Assembly (NCBI GenBank): GCA_021799405.1
Contig: JAJZAL010000104.1
Span: 1-17,069, forward strand
DNA from: Acidobacteriota bacterium
GTDB lineage: Bacteria; Acidobacteriota; Terriglobia; Terriglobales; Acidobacteriaceae
Direction of reading: 5' to 3'
Length of the DNA stretch: 17,069 nt
The first letter of the stretch is position 1, and each line of letters begins with the position of its first letter. The notes under the pieces are model-generated. The model was not told the origin of the DNA and made no database searches. It was given only the letters and a program-made list of their open reading frames with translations. Below, piece after piece: positions 1 through 7,908 of this stretch. The translations under genes were made by a program, and so were the position numbers.

Positions 1-646
1 CACGCCGCAGAACTGCGCGCACGATATATCTCTTAGGCGCCCTTCCAACGAAGTAAAACGGAAAACACGTCACCAATGTCAGTTCAGGAAACGATTTGTT
101 TCTGAGCACGCTTGTGTCGTCGCGCTCAACTACCGCAATGAAATCGATCACGTAGATCTGAATGCCTGCGACTGTTTCGAGTTCCATCGTGTCGCCCACA
201 TTGACGTCTTTCAGCCCTCTGAAGAACCCATCCCGATGCCCTGCGATACCAATATTTCCGGCTTCGCCGATCCGGGCGGTTCCCGCGATTCTTCCCACTC
301 CGCGGTTGAGCACCAGATCACTCGTCCCTTCGAATACAGGAACTTCCAAACGAATCCTCTCCACTCTCAGGAGCGCTAACGGCTGGTCGAAGTGCCCGGC
401 AAGCGAAGCCTTATACTCCTCGACCCGCTTGGGAGACCACAGGCTGTAATCGACTTGTGTCGCGCTCCCAAGCCCGGTCCGCTCCCCCATCACTTGGGAG
501 GGCGGATCGGCATGAAACCTCGCGATCGCCCCTCGCGAATAGATTCTTCCGCCTAGATACTGAAATACCGCCACTCCGGTCAGTACCACGCCACTCAGAA
601 ACAGCAAGAGTTCCACGCGTTTCAAATTGGAGTTCCAGGTAGTCAT
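1..646 (-). CDS. Class D sortase, C-terminus cut by window edge
   Basis: Membrane-anchored cysteine transpeptidase. 215 codons are visible, reading from an ATG at 646 to base 1. Residues about 11-30 form an N-terminal membrane anchor (ELLLFLSGVVLTGVAVF). The sortase fold follows from about residue 96. Catalytic residues are all visible: His137 in GHRDGFF, Cys194 in LTLVTC and Arg206 in KRYIVRA, with the class D-like stretch PFYFVGRAPKRYIVRA. Probably only a few residues are missing at the C-terminus. The start is chosen because the frame has a TGA 24 bp upstream and this is the first ATG after it; the Shine-Dalgarno is weak. A good AAGGGG lies 25 bases upstream but fits another frame. Sortases of this class occur in Gram-negative and acidobacterial genomes, where substrates and role are poorly known. 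No substrate with an LPxTG-like tail is visible in the window. Family assignment is secure; function is inferred. Confidence 0.9.
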   Translation of the reverse strand, partial: MTTWNSNLKRVELLLFLSGVVLTGVAVFQYLGGRIYSRGAIARFHADPPSQVMGERTGLGSATQVDYSLWSPKRVEEYKASLAGHFDQPLALLRVERIRLEVPVFEGTSDLVLNRGVGRIAGTARIGEAGNIGIAGHRDGFFRGLKDVNVGDTMELETVAGIQIYVIDFIAVVERDDTSVLRNKSFPELTLVTCFPFYFVGRAPKRYIVRAVLRR

Positions 647-1245
647 CTGTTTGCCAGAGCAATTCGCTCATCCCCTTGATGAATGGGACGGATCGTAACG
701 AAGGCCGCGCTTAGTTGTGTGCAACAATACGTCTCTTCCGTACCCATCAGGAACTAACAATATTGCTAGTCACCCGCGCCATTCCCATCAAAGAACGGCG
801 CGCTGAGCCCTCGATTTTTGAGAGTCTTGACACACGTCACGCACGCCGAAGTTATCGCTGGACACAGTGGCCGTGGGAACTCCAAGCTCCTGTCGTTCGC
901 GGTGACTCGGCTATTCGAAAGTGACGGGCAATATGCAGCGGAAAGAAAATTCCGCACAGATCGCCGTGGCGTTTTGCTTCCCACGGGAACCTGCGCGATC
1001 TCCGGCTTCTGGACTTCGCCTGGCTGTTTGGAAGTGGATGCGGAATTGTAAAGCTGCCCCCAGATGGCTTCAGAGAGTGTCACGAGCGTTCAGACCGGAG
1101 CAATTGTGGTGAAATACCGGCAGCGATGCTTTGCGCATGATGCATACACATCGCCTTTGCTGGAGAGAAACAAGTTCCCTCCCCGTGCTCCGGCCTGTTT
1201 CCCGCATTGACCACGCTGAGGTCTTCGTGATCGTAAACGATTGGT
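647..1245. other. 599-bp region without a recognisable gene
   Basis: Upstream of the sortase and downstream of the BON lipoprotein, both on the minus strand. Short open frames exist on both strands (for example plus 818-1051 and minus 766-1083) but none has a good ribosome binding site, a recognisable motif or a convincing codon bias. The sortase promoter is expected in the left part. A near-perfect 16-bp palindrome lies at 754-769. I see no tRNA and no intrinsic terminator with a T-run. Confidence 0.5.
754..769. promoter_or_regulatory. 16-bp near-perfect palindrome (operator-like)
   Basis: CTAACAATATTGCTAG: the two 8-base arms are inverted copies with one mismatch. It sits about 110 bp upstream of the sortase start, where an operator could act on the sortase promoter. 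This is seen in the sequence; the regulatory role is a guess and an AT-rich palindrome of this size can arise by chance. Confidence 0.25.
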
Positions 1246-2166
1246 TCATTCACCTTGCCCCGCGGCAACTGGCTTCAGGGTCAGCGACTGATTAAGTTTA
1301 AAGGTCAATGCAGACTCAGCCGGCAGTTCGATATCCCGATTCCCGGTCATTGCCCCAACCGTCCCCGCAGTCGCTCCCGCCAGGGCGCCGATGGCAGCGC
1401 CTTTGCCGCCTCCCGCCAATCCTCCTATTGCGCCTCCCACACCCGCGCCACCTCCTATCATCCCAACAGTCCGTTTGCCTGTACCCTTTGTTTCCTTGGC
1501 GAAGTACTCGGTCACGATGTTGTACTTATGCCCTCTCACCGTCACTGAGTCGAGCGCCAGGGTGAGTGACGCCCCACCTTTGAATTTCCCGGCCTTCTTC
1601 GCATCGCTGATGATCCCCGTAACATCGGACCCCTGAGGAATCGCCACCTTGCCAGCCAGCGTGATTGGAGTCATAACACTGCCTGTGAATACCGTTCCAG
1701 TTTGCGCAGTCTTGGTGCTGATGAGTTGGTTGGTTCGGATTGTGAGGATGGTTCCCGCAGGCACTACCACAGGCTTTGGTGGTGGCGGAGGGGGTGGTGG
1801 TGGGGGCGGCGGTGGAAGCTGAGGAGCGGCACCGGCAGTCGTGCGGGCAGCGGTGCGGGCGGCCGATTCTTCACTCAAATTCACATCTTGCCCCACGGTG
1901 GTCTCGTCATCCACCGATCTCACGCCAGGTTCCGCCTTCGCAATACTGACAATTTCCCGCTTTCCTGCCACTGTCTTGGTGGTGCCCGTCAGTTTGACCT
2001 CGCCGTCATGCGATTCCACAGTAACCTTAGAGTCCCGCGTTACCGGATCCGCAGCGACTTGGCTCTGAATCTCTCTTTCGATCGCTTTGTCGTCGGGCTT
2101 GCTATGACACGCCGTCATCCCTCCGGCAATAGCGATCTCTAACAGAATGATGCCAAACCTACGCAT
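1246..2166 (-). CDS. BON-domain lipoprotein with polyproline linker and glycine-zipper tail
   Basis: 306 residues. Residues 1-20 are a lipoprotein signal with the lipidated Cys20 in GGMTAC. Residues about 25-92 resemble a BON domain (DKAIEREIQSQ, VTVESHDGEVKLTGTT, AEPGVRSVDDETTV), a fold found in periplasmic proteins such as OsmY that bind lipid or peptidoglycan-associated surfaces. A run of 13 prolines (118-130) leads to a beta-rich segment (about 135-220: VPAGTILTIRTNQLISTKT, IPQGSDVTGIISDAKK). A glycine-zipper stretch (about 237-273, repeated GxxxG in GGGAGVGGAIGGLAGG) follows. It is probably anchored in the envelope. GGGAAGAG lies 4-5 bases before the ATG and supports the start. It is transcribed alone; a 244-bp gap separates it from the DUF2950 gene upstream. 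The biochemical role is unknown. Confidence 0.85.
   Translation of the reverse strand: MRRFGIILLEIAIAGGMTACHSKPDDKAIEREIQSQVAADPVTRDSKVTVESHDGEVKLTGTTKTVAGKREIVSIAKAEPGVRSVDDETTVGQDVNLSEESAARTAARTTAGAAPQLPPPPPPPPPPPPPKPVVVPAGTILTIRTNQLISTKTAQTGTVFTGSVMTPITLAGKVAIPQGSDVTGIISDAKKAGKFKGGASLTLALDSVTVRGHKYNIVTEYFAKETKGTGKRTVGMIGGGAGVGGAIGGLAGGGKGAAIGALAGATAGTVGAMTGNRDIELPAESALTFKLNQSLTLKPVAAGQGE
1777..1815 (-). repeat. Polyproline-encoding GGT/GGC/GGG simple repeat
   Basis: A G-rich simple-sequence tract on the plus strand, encoding 13 consecutive prolines of the BON lipoprotein on the minus strand. Third positions vary, which suggests selection on the protein (a rigid spacer) rather than a recent microsatellite. 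Translation of such a run normally needs EF-P. Confidence 0.85.
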
Positions 2167-2327
2167 AAACTCTTCCCTCGCTCTGTTTGTGCATTTCCGA
2201 TTTCAGATGGAATATAGGCCCTCCAGGTTTGCGCGGTAACTGGCAGATTTTCTAGGAGCATGTCTGGATTATCACGTTTTTTTGGAAGGCAACTGAAGAA
2301 TGGCTGCGGCCAAGCAAGCCTGGGAGG

Positions 2328-2405
2328 ACGGCGAAGAGCTACCGCCCGTATTTCCCCGAACAGGATCTTCTTCTTCCACCGAGTTTGCGGGTGTGGCTCC
2401 CTGAG
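2328..2405 (+). pseudogene. Relic of a transposase N-terminus (IS1182-like, DUF772 type)
   Basis: Reading plus-strand codons from 2328 gives TAKSYRPYFPEQDLLL then PPSLRVWLPEN. This matches my memory of the conserved start of IS1182-type transposases with a DUF772/InsH N-terminal domain, of the pattern KxYRPYxPxQxxLLPPSLxxWLPE. The first codon is ACG where the ATG of such genes would stand, with GGGAGG just before it, so a start mutated by one transition is likely. Homology stops after WLPEN, 5 bp before the stop codon of the DUF2950 gene (2411), and the rest of the transposase is missing. No inverted repeats were identified. The call rests on pattern recognition of about 25 residues. Confidence 0.55.
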
Positions 2406-2410
2406 AACTG

Positions 2411-3397
2411 TCAGTCGCTAGCCACGTCAGTATCCGGCGCAGATGGCCAACTATCGTCTGTTCGCTGCCATGTCTTGTCAGGGTCGTATAGTTCGATTTG
2501 TTGGGCGATCTTCAGCGTATCGGGTCCAAGATCTTTCTGGTAGACCACGCCATTGGGTCCCACCATGAAGGTCTTGACGCCAGTCACGCGGTACTCGGCA
2601 GGCGCAGCAAGGAGGGCGAAGCCGCCGATCATGGCGTCCCCGATTACGTAGTTGATTCTTCCCATCGGTGCAGCGGGGCCCTGCCCCTTAAGGATCTTGA
2701 AATAGTAGCCGTGATACGCCGACCGCTTGTCCAAGCTATAGCCTTCAGCAAGAGCCTTGGCAATTGGCTCACTGATTGGACCGCCCGGCGTACCATCCGC
2801 GTCTACCCAGTAGAGTCCATCCTGCTTCCCCTGAGTGCTGATAATTCTCTGTGCGTACTGATTGACGCCGGAGTGGTCATGAATTTTGGTGGCGTATTCA
2901 TACTGCGCCTCAACATAGCCGCGACACACCTGGATGGCGTCCAGTTCGTTGGCGCCGATACGCCGATACAGAATCTCCGTGCGGCCCGATGCTGAGTCGA
3001 AGTGCCACTGTCCCCCCTTCTTCACAAGCGGAACGGGGAACGGCCATTCGTCATCGCCGACCACTATAGTTGCGCGGTTGGGATTTTGAGGATCCTTTTG
3101 GATCGCGCTCTTGGTACGGGCGCGATCTGCAAACACCGTGGCATTGCTCTTGTCGCGAACCGGGTCTGCCGAAGATATGAAGTCTTTTCCAGCAGGCCCG
3201 AAAATCTTCATCAAAGTCGGCACATCGTAGTCGCTAGTGGCGTCGATGAGCGCCTTTAGTGCGGCTTCCGGAGTGGAAAATGTCATTTGCTCGGCAGGCT
3301 GCGCGGTGGCGGCGGGGATTGCCTGCGCGTGCGCCTTATCGGGCAAGAAAGCCAGAACGGAAAATACCAGACCAAGTAACAGCCACGTGCGTTTCAT
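2411..3397 (-). CDS. DUF2950 family secreted protein
   Basis: 328 residues from the chosen ATG. Residues 1-24 are a Sec signal peptide (MKRTWLLLGLVFSVLAFLP, cleavage after AHA). The mature part has the features I associate with DUF2950: FSTPEAALKALIDA near the N-terminus, then FPVPLVKKGGQWHFD, EILYRRIGANELDAI, YWVDADGTPGGP, and HGYYFKILKGQGPAAP. No catalytic motif is known to me. The frame extends 13 codons further upstream to 3436, but AAAGGA lies 9 bases before the ATG at 3397, which also begins a clean signal peptide. It starts 48 bp after the stop of the DUF3300 gene, so the two are probably co-transcribed. The product is presumably periplasmic, function unknown. Such pairs recur in Acidobacteriota and some other Gram-negatives, which suggests a joint role. 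A transposase scar abuts its 3' end. Confidence 0.88.
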   Translation of the reverse strand: MKRTWLLLGLVFSVLAFLPDKAHAQAIPAATAQPAEQMTFSTPEAALKALIDATSDYDVPTLMKIFGPAGKDFISSADPVRDKSNATVFADRARTKSAIQKDPQNPNRATIVVGDDEWPFPVPLVKKGGQWHFDSASGRTEILYRRIGANELDAIQVCRGYVEAQYEYATKIHDHSGVNQYAQRIISTQGKQDGLYWVDADGTPGGPISEPIAKALAEGYSLDKRSAYHGYYFKILKGQGPAAPMGRINYVIGDAMIGGFALLAAPAEYRVTGVKTFMVGPNGVVYQKDLGPDTLKIAQQIELYDPDKTWQRTDDSWPSAPDTDVASD

Positions 3398-3445
3398 CGT
3401 CTTCAGTCCTTTCGGGATCATGTGCCGCATCTCCATTCTGGATGT

Positions 3446-4705
3446 TTACCTGCGTCGTCCGCCCCCGGAACGACCGCCTCGTCCAAAGCTTGAAGACCCG
3501 CGCGAACTGCTGGCTCTGGCAGTACTGGCGCTGCCGCCGCCGAAAGCGCCACTGCTTCTCGTGGAGGAACTTGGAATGCTGCGGTTACCAACACGATCCC
3601 CTCCACTGGTGCCTCCCGCCCCTCTGCTCGTGCTCCGATCCATGGTTCCTGCCGAAGGCGCGGCCGCGCGATTCCCACCGCGGTCCATGGTCCCGGCAGA
3701 GGGACGATTGCCGCTGCCTGTGCTCTGGCGGGCGGTTGCTTGTCGCTTCTGGAGGGAGTCGCCACGCGCTGTGCCGCCGTACTTGCTCGCCGTTGCCTGG
3801 TTCGTATAGGGTGCAGCGCCGCGATGCTGTGGGTTATGTTGCCAGGTGTTGTTGCCACTATTTTTCGCGTACAAGCGGTTCCCGCCCTGCACATTCGTAT
3901 TCCGTATGAAGGTGTTGTTGTTATTGATGTAAATGTCGTTGTGACCCCAGCCGCAGCCCCATCCGCCTCCGCCCCATGCGGCGCCCACCATCATCCCAAC
4001 GCCAAAGGAAACTGCCATGCCAGCCGCATAGTATCCCGGAGGTGGATAAGCAATTGGCGGATAGGGATACGCAGGTGCTCCGTAGACGACTGTCGGATTA
4101 TAGCTGGGGACGTAAATTACTTCGGGATTTGCCGGCTGGATCACAATCGTTTCTTTGTTCTGAATAACTGTTGTCTCCACCTTCTGCTGTTCCGTAGTCG
4201 TGAGGTTCCCCTTGTCCTTTGCCCTGAAACGCATACGCTGGACGGCATCCATCACTTCGTTCTGTTGAGCGAGGAAGGCATTTCCAAGATCAGTGGTCCA
4301 CTTGATGTTTCCTGCGAGTTGTTTCAGCATATCAGGAAACATGACCATGGCCTGGACGCTTGGATCCCACGGCTGCTTCATTGCAGCGTCAGATAGCGCC
4401 TTGCCTTTCAGGTTTTTGTTTTGCTCCATCCATTGTTGCAGTTGCACGATTTCGAGCGGATACGTTGAGGCCACGAGCGCTTGGCTCAGCAATGAATCTG
4501 GATAAAGGGCAACTGGCGCTACTAAGGAGTCCAGCTCCTGTGGCGAGAGTCTGGTATCAATATCATTTGTGACATCCGGCCGGTTCTCTGTGAATGCGGC
4601 GGCCCACGCGGCATCTCCCGGAGCGATCAGGAACGCGCAGAGAATGGCAACAAAGCACCGAGCAACAGGCCGCCAGGCCGAAACTTTCGAGCTTTTGAAT
4701 CTCAT
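3446..4705 (-). CDS. DUF3300 family exported protein with Gly/Ser/Arg-rich tail
   Basis: 419 residues from the ATG at 4705. Residues 1-36 are a Sec signal (RCFVAILCAFLIAPG, cleavage near AWA-A). The DUF3300 domain runs about 48-215, with the diagnostic LSPQELDSLVAPVALYPDSL, then ASTYPLEIVQLQQWM, LAGNIKWTTDLGNAFLAQQ and a P-rich region, NPEVIYVPSYNPTVVYG. A Gly/Trp-rich hydrophobic segment, an Asn-rich stretch and a low-complexity tail rich in Gly, Ser and Arg ending GGGRRR follow. The tail holds two copies of PSAGTMDR. An in-frame ATG exists at 4786, but the signal peptide begins at 4705; GGAAGGA lies 13 bases before it, slightly far. First gene of a probable two-gene operon with DUF2950. The basic tail could bind peptidoglycan or nucleic acid at the surface; that is speculation. 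Confidence 0.87.
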   Translation of the reverse strand: MRFKSSKVSAWRPVARCFVAILCAFLIAPGDAAWAAAFTENRPDVTNDIDTRLSPQELDSLVAPVALYPDSLLSQALVASTYPLEIVQLQQWMEQNKNLKGKALSDAAMKQPWDPSVQAMVMFPDMLKQLAGNIKWTTDLGNAFLAQQNEVMDAVQRMRFRAKDKGNLTTTEQQKVETTVIQNKETIVIQPANPEVIYVPSYNPTVVYGAPAYPYPPIAYPPPGYYAAGMAVSFGVGMMVGAAWGGGGWGCGWGHNDIYINNNNTFIRNTNVQGGNRLYAKNSGNNTWQHNPQHRGAAPYTNQATASKYGGTARGDSLQKRQATARQSTGSGNRPSAGTMDRGGNRAAAPSAGTMDRSTSRGAGGTSGGDRVGNRSIPSSSTRSSGAFGGGSASTARASSSRGSSSFGRGGRSGGGRRR

Positions 4706-4953
4706 GGCAATGATCCATTCCTTCCCCCGGACTCTGAATCGGAATCCGTTCCCCTCCCTCCTGGTTGACTCCTGGAAGGACATCATGAACGGACGCCGGG
4801 CATACTGCCGCCGGAGAGGCTGTGCCGCTATCCTTCTGAAAATCTAGACGGCTATTTGTAGGCCAGGTACTGGGAAAAGTAGCAGTGCTGCGAGCGTTCT
4901 TAGTTTGTCAGAATTCACACAGAGCCAGATCAACAGTGAGAGCCAACGTGAAT

Positions 4954-6756
4954 ATGGAGATACTGGCAAACAAGAGGCTTGGCCTGAGGCTTCACTCAGG
5001 CCCAGATCAGCGATCAGCCTTGTTGCTTTTTGCCTTATGGGTCGCGTGCGCACTTTTCCAATGTCGTGATTTAAGGGCGCAGTCGCAACCTGAGAACTCA
5101 ACAACCACAACAATCCCATCAGCGACGGCGGAGACACAAGTCCAGCCGGAACAACCAGAGGGCTCTATCGACGGGCAACCAGAACCCGGCGAAGTGGTTA
5201 TCGACGGACGCTCGGTCCTGGCGGTCTATCAGAATATCGGCAGTTTCACGCCAAAAGATCGCGCGGAAAAGATTAGAGAGCGCATCATCGCTGCGGCGAA
5301 AGCGGGAGTGGATCCGAACTCGGTATCGCTGAAATCGCGACCGACGTGGACCGAAATTTCAGCAGGCGGGCAACTGCTTATGGCTGTTTCCGATGGCGAC
5401 GCACGTGCCGCGGGCAAATCTCGAGCGCAGGCTGCTGCCGAAGATGCGGAAAGTATCCGCCAGGCTTTGATCAATTATCATCGCGATCACAATCTGCGCG
5501 CTATCTTCACGGGGATTACGTATTCGTTTCTGGCGACCTTGGTGCTCATTTCCATCGCTTTCGCTGTACGGAAGCTCCGCCTCTCTGTTCGCAGGCGGAT
5601 AGAAAAATGGATCGAGGATCGCCGGAAGTGCGAGCACAGGAAGACAGCCTGGCAAATCGCAACGACTTATTCAGCATCGATGCTCCTCGCGGTGGGTTCT
5701 GTGCTACGCTGGCTGCTCCTGATTGCGTTGTTTGAGGCGTATGCTACCGTTCTCTTGAGCTTCTTCCCACAAACGCGCGCGGTCTCTCATTCCGTGACCG
5801 GCTGGATTGCCAGCGCTCTTCAGTCAATGGGCCGGTCAGCTCTCGGTTATCTTCCAAATCTCTTCGTTGTTGCCTTGATTGTTATCGTTGCAAGCCAAGT
5901 ATCACGGCTGATAACCATGGTCTTCAGCGAGATAGGTAATGGTACTTTGGTGATTAAGGGCTTCTATCCTGAATGGGCAGAACCCAGCGCGAAATTGGTC
6001 CGAATCATGGTGCTGGTTTTGACGCTCGTCATCGTTTTCCCATACCTTCCCGGCTCTAAGAGTCCGGCTTTTCAGGGCATCTCGATATTCGTTGGCGTGC
6101 TGCTCTCCCTCGGCTCTTCGTCGGCAGTCGCTAATGCGATTGCCGGAGTCATTCTTACCTACATGCGATCGTTTTCGGTCGGAGACTGGGTCAAGATCGG
6201 CGATACAGTTGGCGAGGTCGAAGAAAAGAGCCTGCTTGTAACCCGAATCCTGACGCCTAAGCAGGAGACCATCACGATTCCGAATGCCACGGTAATGAGT
6301 GGCTCGGTGATGAATTTTACCCGCACGGCAAAGAACTCCGGCGTCATATTCCACACTACGGTGACTATCGGATACGACGCTCCATGGAAAACCGTGCATC
6401 GCCTGTTAATTGATGCCGCACTGGATACCGAGCATGTTCTGCAAAACCCACCACCCTTTGTGTTGCAGACCGCGCTGAACGACTTTTACGTGTCCTACGA
6501 ACTCAATGCCTATACCGATTATCCCCGGAAAATGCAGTACATCTATTCGGATCTCCATCAGAACATTCAGGACCGCTTTAACGAGGCGGGCGTGGAGATT
6601 TGCTCGCCACATTTCGCTTCCCTGAGGGACGGCAACACCATTGCTATTCCCTCGCAATACATTTCACAGAACTATGCGGCGCAGCCTTTCCTAGTGAACG
6701 TGCAGGGTGAAGTAGAGCGGGATAAAGTAGAGGGAACAGCCTCGGGCAAACGTTGA
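4954..6756 (+). CDS. MscS-family mechanosensitive ion channel
   Basis: 600 residues. A hydrophobic signal or first membrane helix (about 20-37) leads into a periplasmic segment with the MscS-associated helix FTPKDRAEKIRERII (98-112). Membrane helices follow at about 184-205, 236-270, 299-322 and 347-365. The pore helix is at about 372-404 (GVLLSLGSSSAVANAIAGVI) and the beta domain begins SFSVGDWVKIGDTVGEVEE (406-424). The cytoplasmic alpha/beta end includes FNEAGVEICSPHF. It is roughly twice the length of minimal MscS, as in the larger periplasmic-domain subfamilies. It presumably opens on membrane tension to release solutes in osmotic downshock. Divergent from the DUF3300/DUF2950 pair. An in-frame GTG at 4885 would add 23 residues; I prefer the ATG at 4954 because the signal follows it. 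Both ribosome sites are weak. Confidence 0.93.
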   Translation: MEILANKRLGLRLHSGPDQRSALLLFALWVACALFQCRDLRAQSQPENSTTTTIPSATAETQVQPEQPEGSIDGQPEPGEVVIDGRSVLAVYQNIGSFTPKDRAEKIRERIIAAAKAGVDPNSVSLKSRPTWTEISAGGQLLMAVSDGDARAAGKSRAQAAAEDAESIRQALINYHRDHNLRAIFTGITYSFLATLVLISIAFAVRKLRLSVRRRIEKWIEDRRKCEHRKTAWQIATTYSASMLLAVGSVLRWLLLIALFEAYATVLLSFFPQTRAVSHSVTGWIASALQSMGRSALGYLPNLFVVALIVIVASQVSRLITMVFSEIGNGTLVIKGFYPEWAEPSAKLVRIMVLVLTLVIVFPYLPGSKSPAFQGISIFVGVLLSLGSSSAVANAIAGVILTYMRSFSVGDWVKIGDTVGEVEEKSLLVTRILTPKQETITIPNATVMSGSVMNFTRTAKNSGVIFHTTVTIGYDAPWKTVHRLLIDAALDTEHVLQNPPPFVLQTALNDFYVSYELNAYTDYPRKMQYIYSDLHQNIQDRFNEAGVEICSPHFASLRDGNTIAIPSQYISQNYAAQPFLVNVQGEVERDKVEGTASGKR

Positions 6757-7044
6757 TCAATGGGGCCGGCCAGACCAGGAATACTGCCAGGCCATGGAAA
6801 GGCTTTCGTAATTTCCTCCGTAAAGGATATATACATCTCCGCTATAGCCGTACTTCAGGGAGAGGAGCATCTACGTGCGGCGGCGAAAAGAAAGGCGGCC
6901 AGAAAGCCCAGATGCTTCGTTAGACGATGCTGTCGGGCGCTTGAGCCACCGCAGGTTGTACTCATGATCCCAACCTGTAGCCATCTTGCCCCGCCAGCTC
7001 AACTATCCTTCTGAAGGAATCGCCTTTACAACTTAGCAGTAGTT
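6757..7044. other. Convergent intergenic region, mscS-like / ppk2
   Basis: 288 bp between two convergent genes. It holds a possible 30-codon frame at 6875-6967 with a good ribosome site, and a 13-bp palindrome TCCTTCTGAAGGA at 7006-7018. I see no hairpin followed by a T-run, so the terminators of both transcripts are not obvious. Confidence 0.4.
6875..6967 (+). CDS. Possible 30-residue small ORF with strong ribosome site
   Basis: GTG start at 6875, TGA at 6965-6967. GAGAGGAG sits 7 bases before the GTG, a better ribosome site than the upstream channel gene has. The product is very basic and polar at the start (RRRKERRPESPDASLDDAV) and resembles nothing I know. It may be the C-terminal scrap of a lost gene or chance. 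Low confidence. Confidence 0.2.
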   Translation: MRRRKERRPESPDASLDDAVGRLSHRRLYS

Positions 7045-7881
7045 TTAGACCTGCGCTTGATACACTTCCGGGATGAAGTGGCACCTCTTCAAAGTAGCCT
7101 GATCATCATAGTGATGCTTATTGCTGCGTGGGCCCAACTTGATGTGTTCATGCGGAACCTTCTTGTATGGAATCTTGCTCAACATGTGGGAAATGCAATT
7201 GAGCCGTGCGGCTTTCTTGTCGTCTGAGTGAATGATGTACCACGGCGCAGTCCTTGTATCTGTCGCTTTGAGCATCATGTCGCGGGCGAGCGAATAGTCG
7301 TACCACCGCTTCCACGATTCCATATCCATCGGGCTCAGCTTCCACTGCCGAAGCGGATCCTTCACTCTCGCTTCAAATCGCCGCGCCTGCTCCTTTTGCC
7401 CGACCTCCAGCCAATACTTGATAAGAATGATCCCCGAGTTCACCATCTGCTTTTCGAAAAGCGGGCAGAGCTGAAGGAATCTCTTGTGTTGTTCCTTCGT
7501 GCAGAAGCCCATTACGTATTCCACACCAGCGCGATTGTACCAACTGCGGTCAAAGATTATGACCTCGCCCGCAGCCGGAAAGTGTGGAACATAACGCTGA
7601 AGATACATCTGGGTCTTTTCTCGATCGGACGGTGCTGGAAGAGCTACAACTCGGAATATGCGAGGATTCAGTCTTTCGGTAATGGCGCGGATGGTTCCAC
7701 CCTTCCCTGCCGCGTCGCGTCCTTCAAATATGATTACGACGCGCAAGCCCGCATATTTCACCCAATCCTGCAGTTTGCACAGCTCGACCTGAAGCCGACG
7801 CAACTCTCGCTCATATTCCTTGTTGGATAAGACCTTGCGATTCTTCCCGTTCTTGTGCGCATTATTTCCGTTAGTAGCCAT
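7045..7881 (-). CDS. ppk2: Polyphosphate kinase 2 family protein
   Basis: 278 residues, a normal length for a single-domain PPK2. The enzyme transfers phosphate between inorganic polyphosphate and nucleotides in the cytoplasm. Walker A is EGRDAAGKGG (53-62), Walker B with the PPK2 signature is IIFDRSWYNRAGVE (108-121), and the lid module lies around KDPLRQWKLSPMD (174-186). The N-terminus is basic and disordered; the C-terminus carries HHYDDQATLKRCHFIP. AAGGAG (7892-7897) lies 10 bases before the ATG, so translation starts independently. It begins 27 bp after the stop of the outer-membrane factor and is probably the last gene of the efflux operon. Whether it makes ADP/ATP or GDP/GTP, and in which direction it mainly runs, cannot be read from the sequence. 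Confidence 0.95.
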   Translation of the reverse strand: MATNGNNAHKNGKNRKVLSNKEYERELRRLQVELCKLQDWVKYAGLRVVIIFEGRDAAGKGGTIRAITERLNPRIFRVVALPAPSDREKTQMYLQRYVPHFPAAGEVIIFDRSWYNRAGVEYVMGFCTKEQHKRFLQLCPLFEKQMVNSGIILIKYWLEVGQKEQARRFEARVKDPLRQWKLSPMDMESWKRWYDYSLARDMMLKATDTRTAPWYIIHSDDKKAARLNCISHMLSKIPYKKVPHEHIKLGPRSNKHHYDDQATLKRCHFIPEVYQAQV

Positions 7882-7908
7882 CGCCAGTCTGCTCCTTATT
7901 ACACGTTT

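Noticed and set aside
411..671. 86-residue minus-strand ORF with AAGGGG next to its ATG
   Set aside because: It is out of frame with the sortase, whose catalytic motifs lie in the overlapping frame; the ribosome-like sequence is too close to its ATG.
827..832. TTGACA resembling a -35 box
   Set aside because: At 17-18 bases downstream there is only a poor -10 match, and no gene follows on that strand.
766..1083. 105-residue minus-strand ORF upstream of the sortase
   Set aside because: No ribosome site, no recognisable motif and weak codon bias.
4885..4953. GTG start giving a longer MscS protein
   Set aside because: The extra 23 residues precede a normal signal or first helix, so the ATG at 4954 is preferred, though the choice is not certain.
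7006..7018. TCCTTCTGAAGGA palindrome as a terminator
   Set aside because: The loop would be one base and no T-run follows on either strand.
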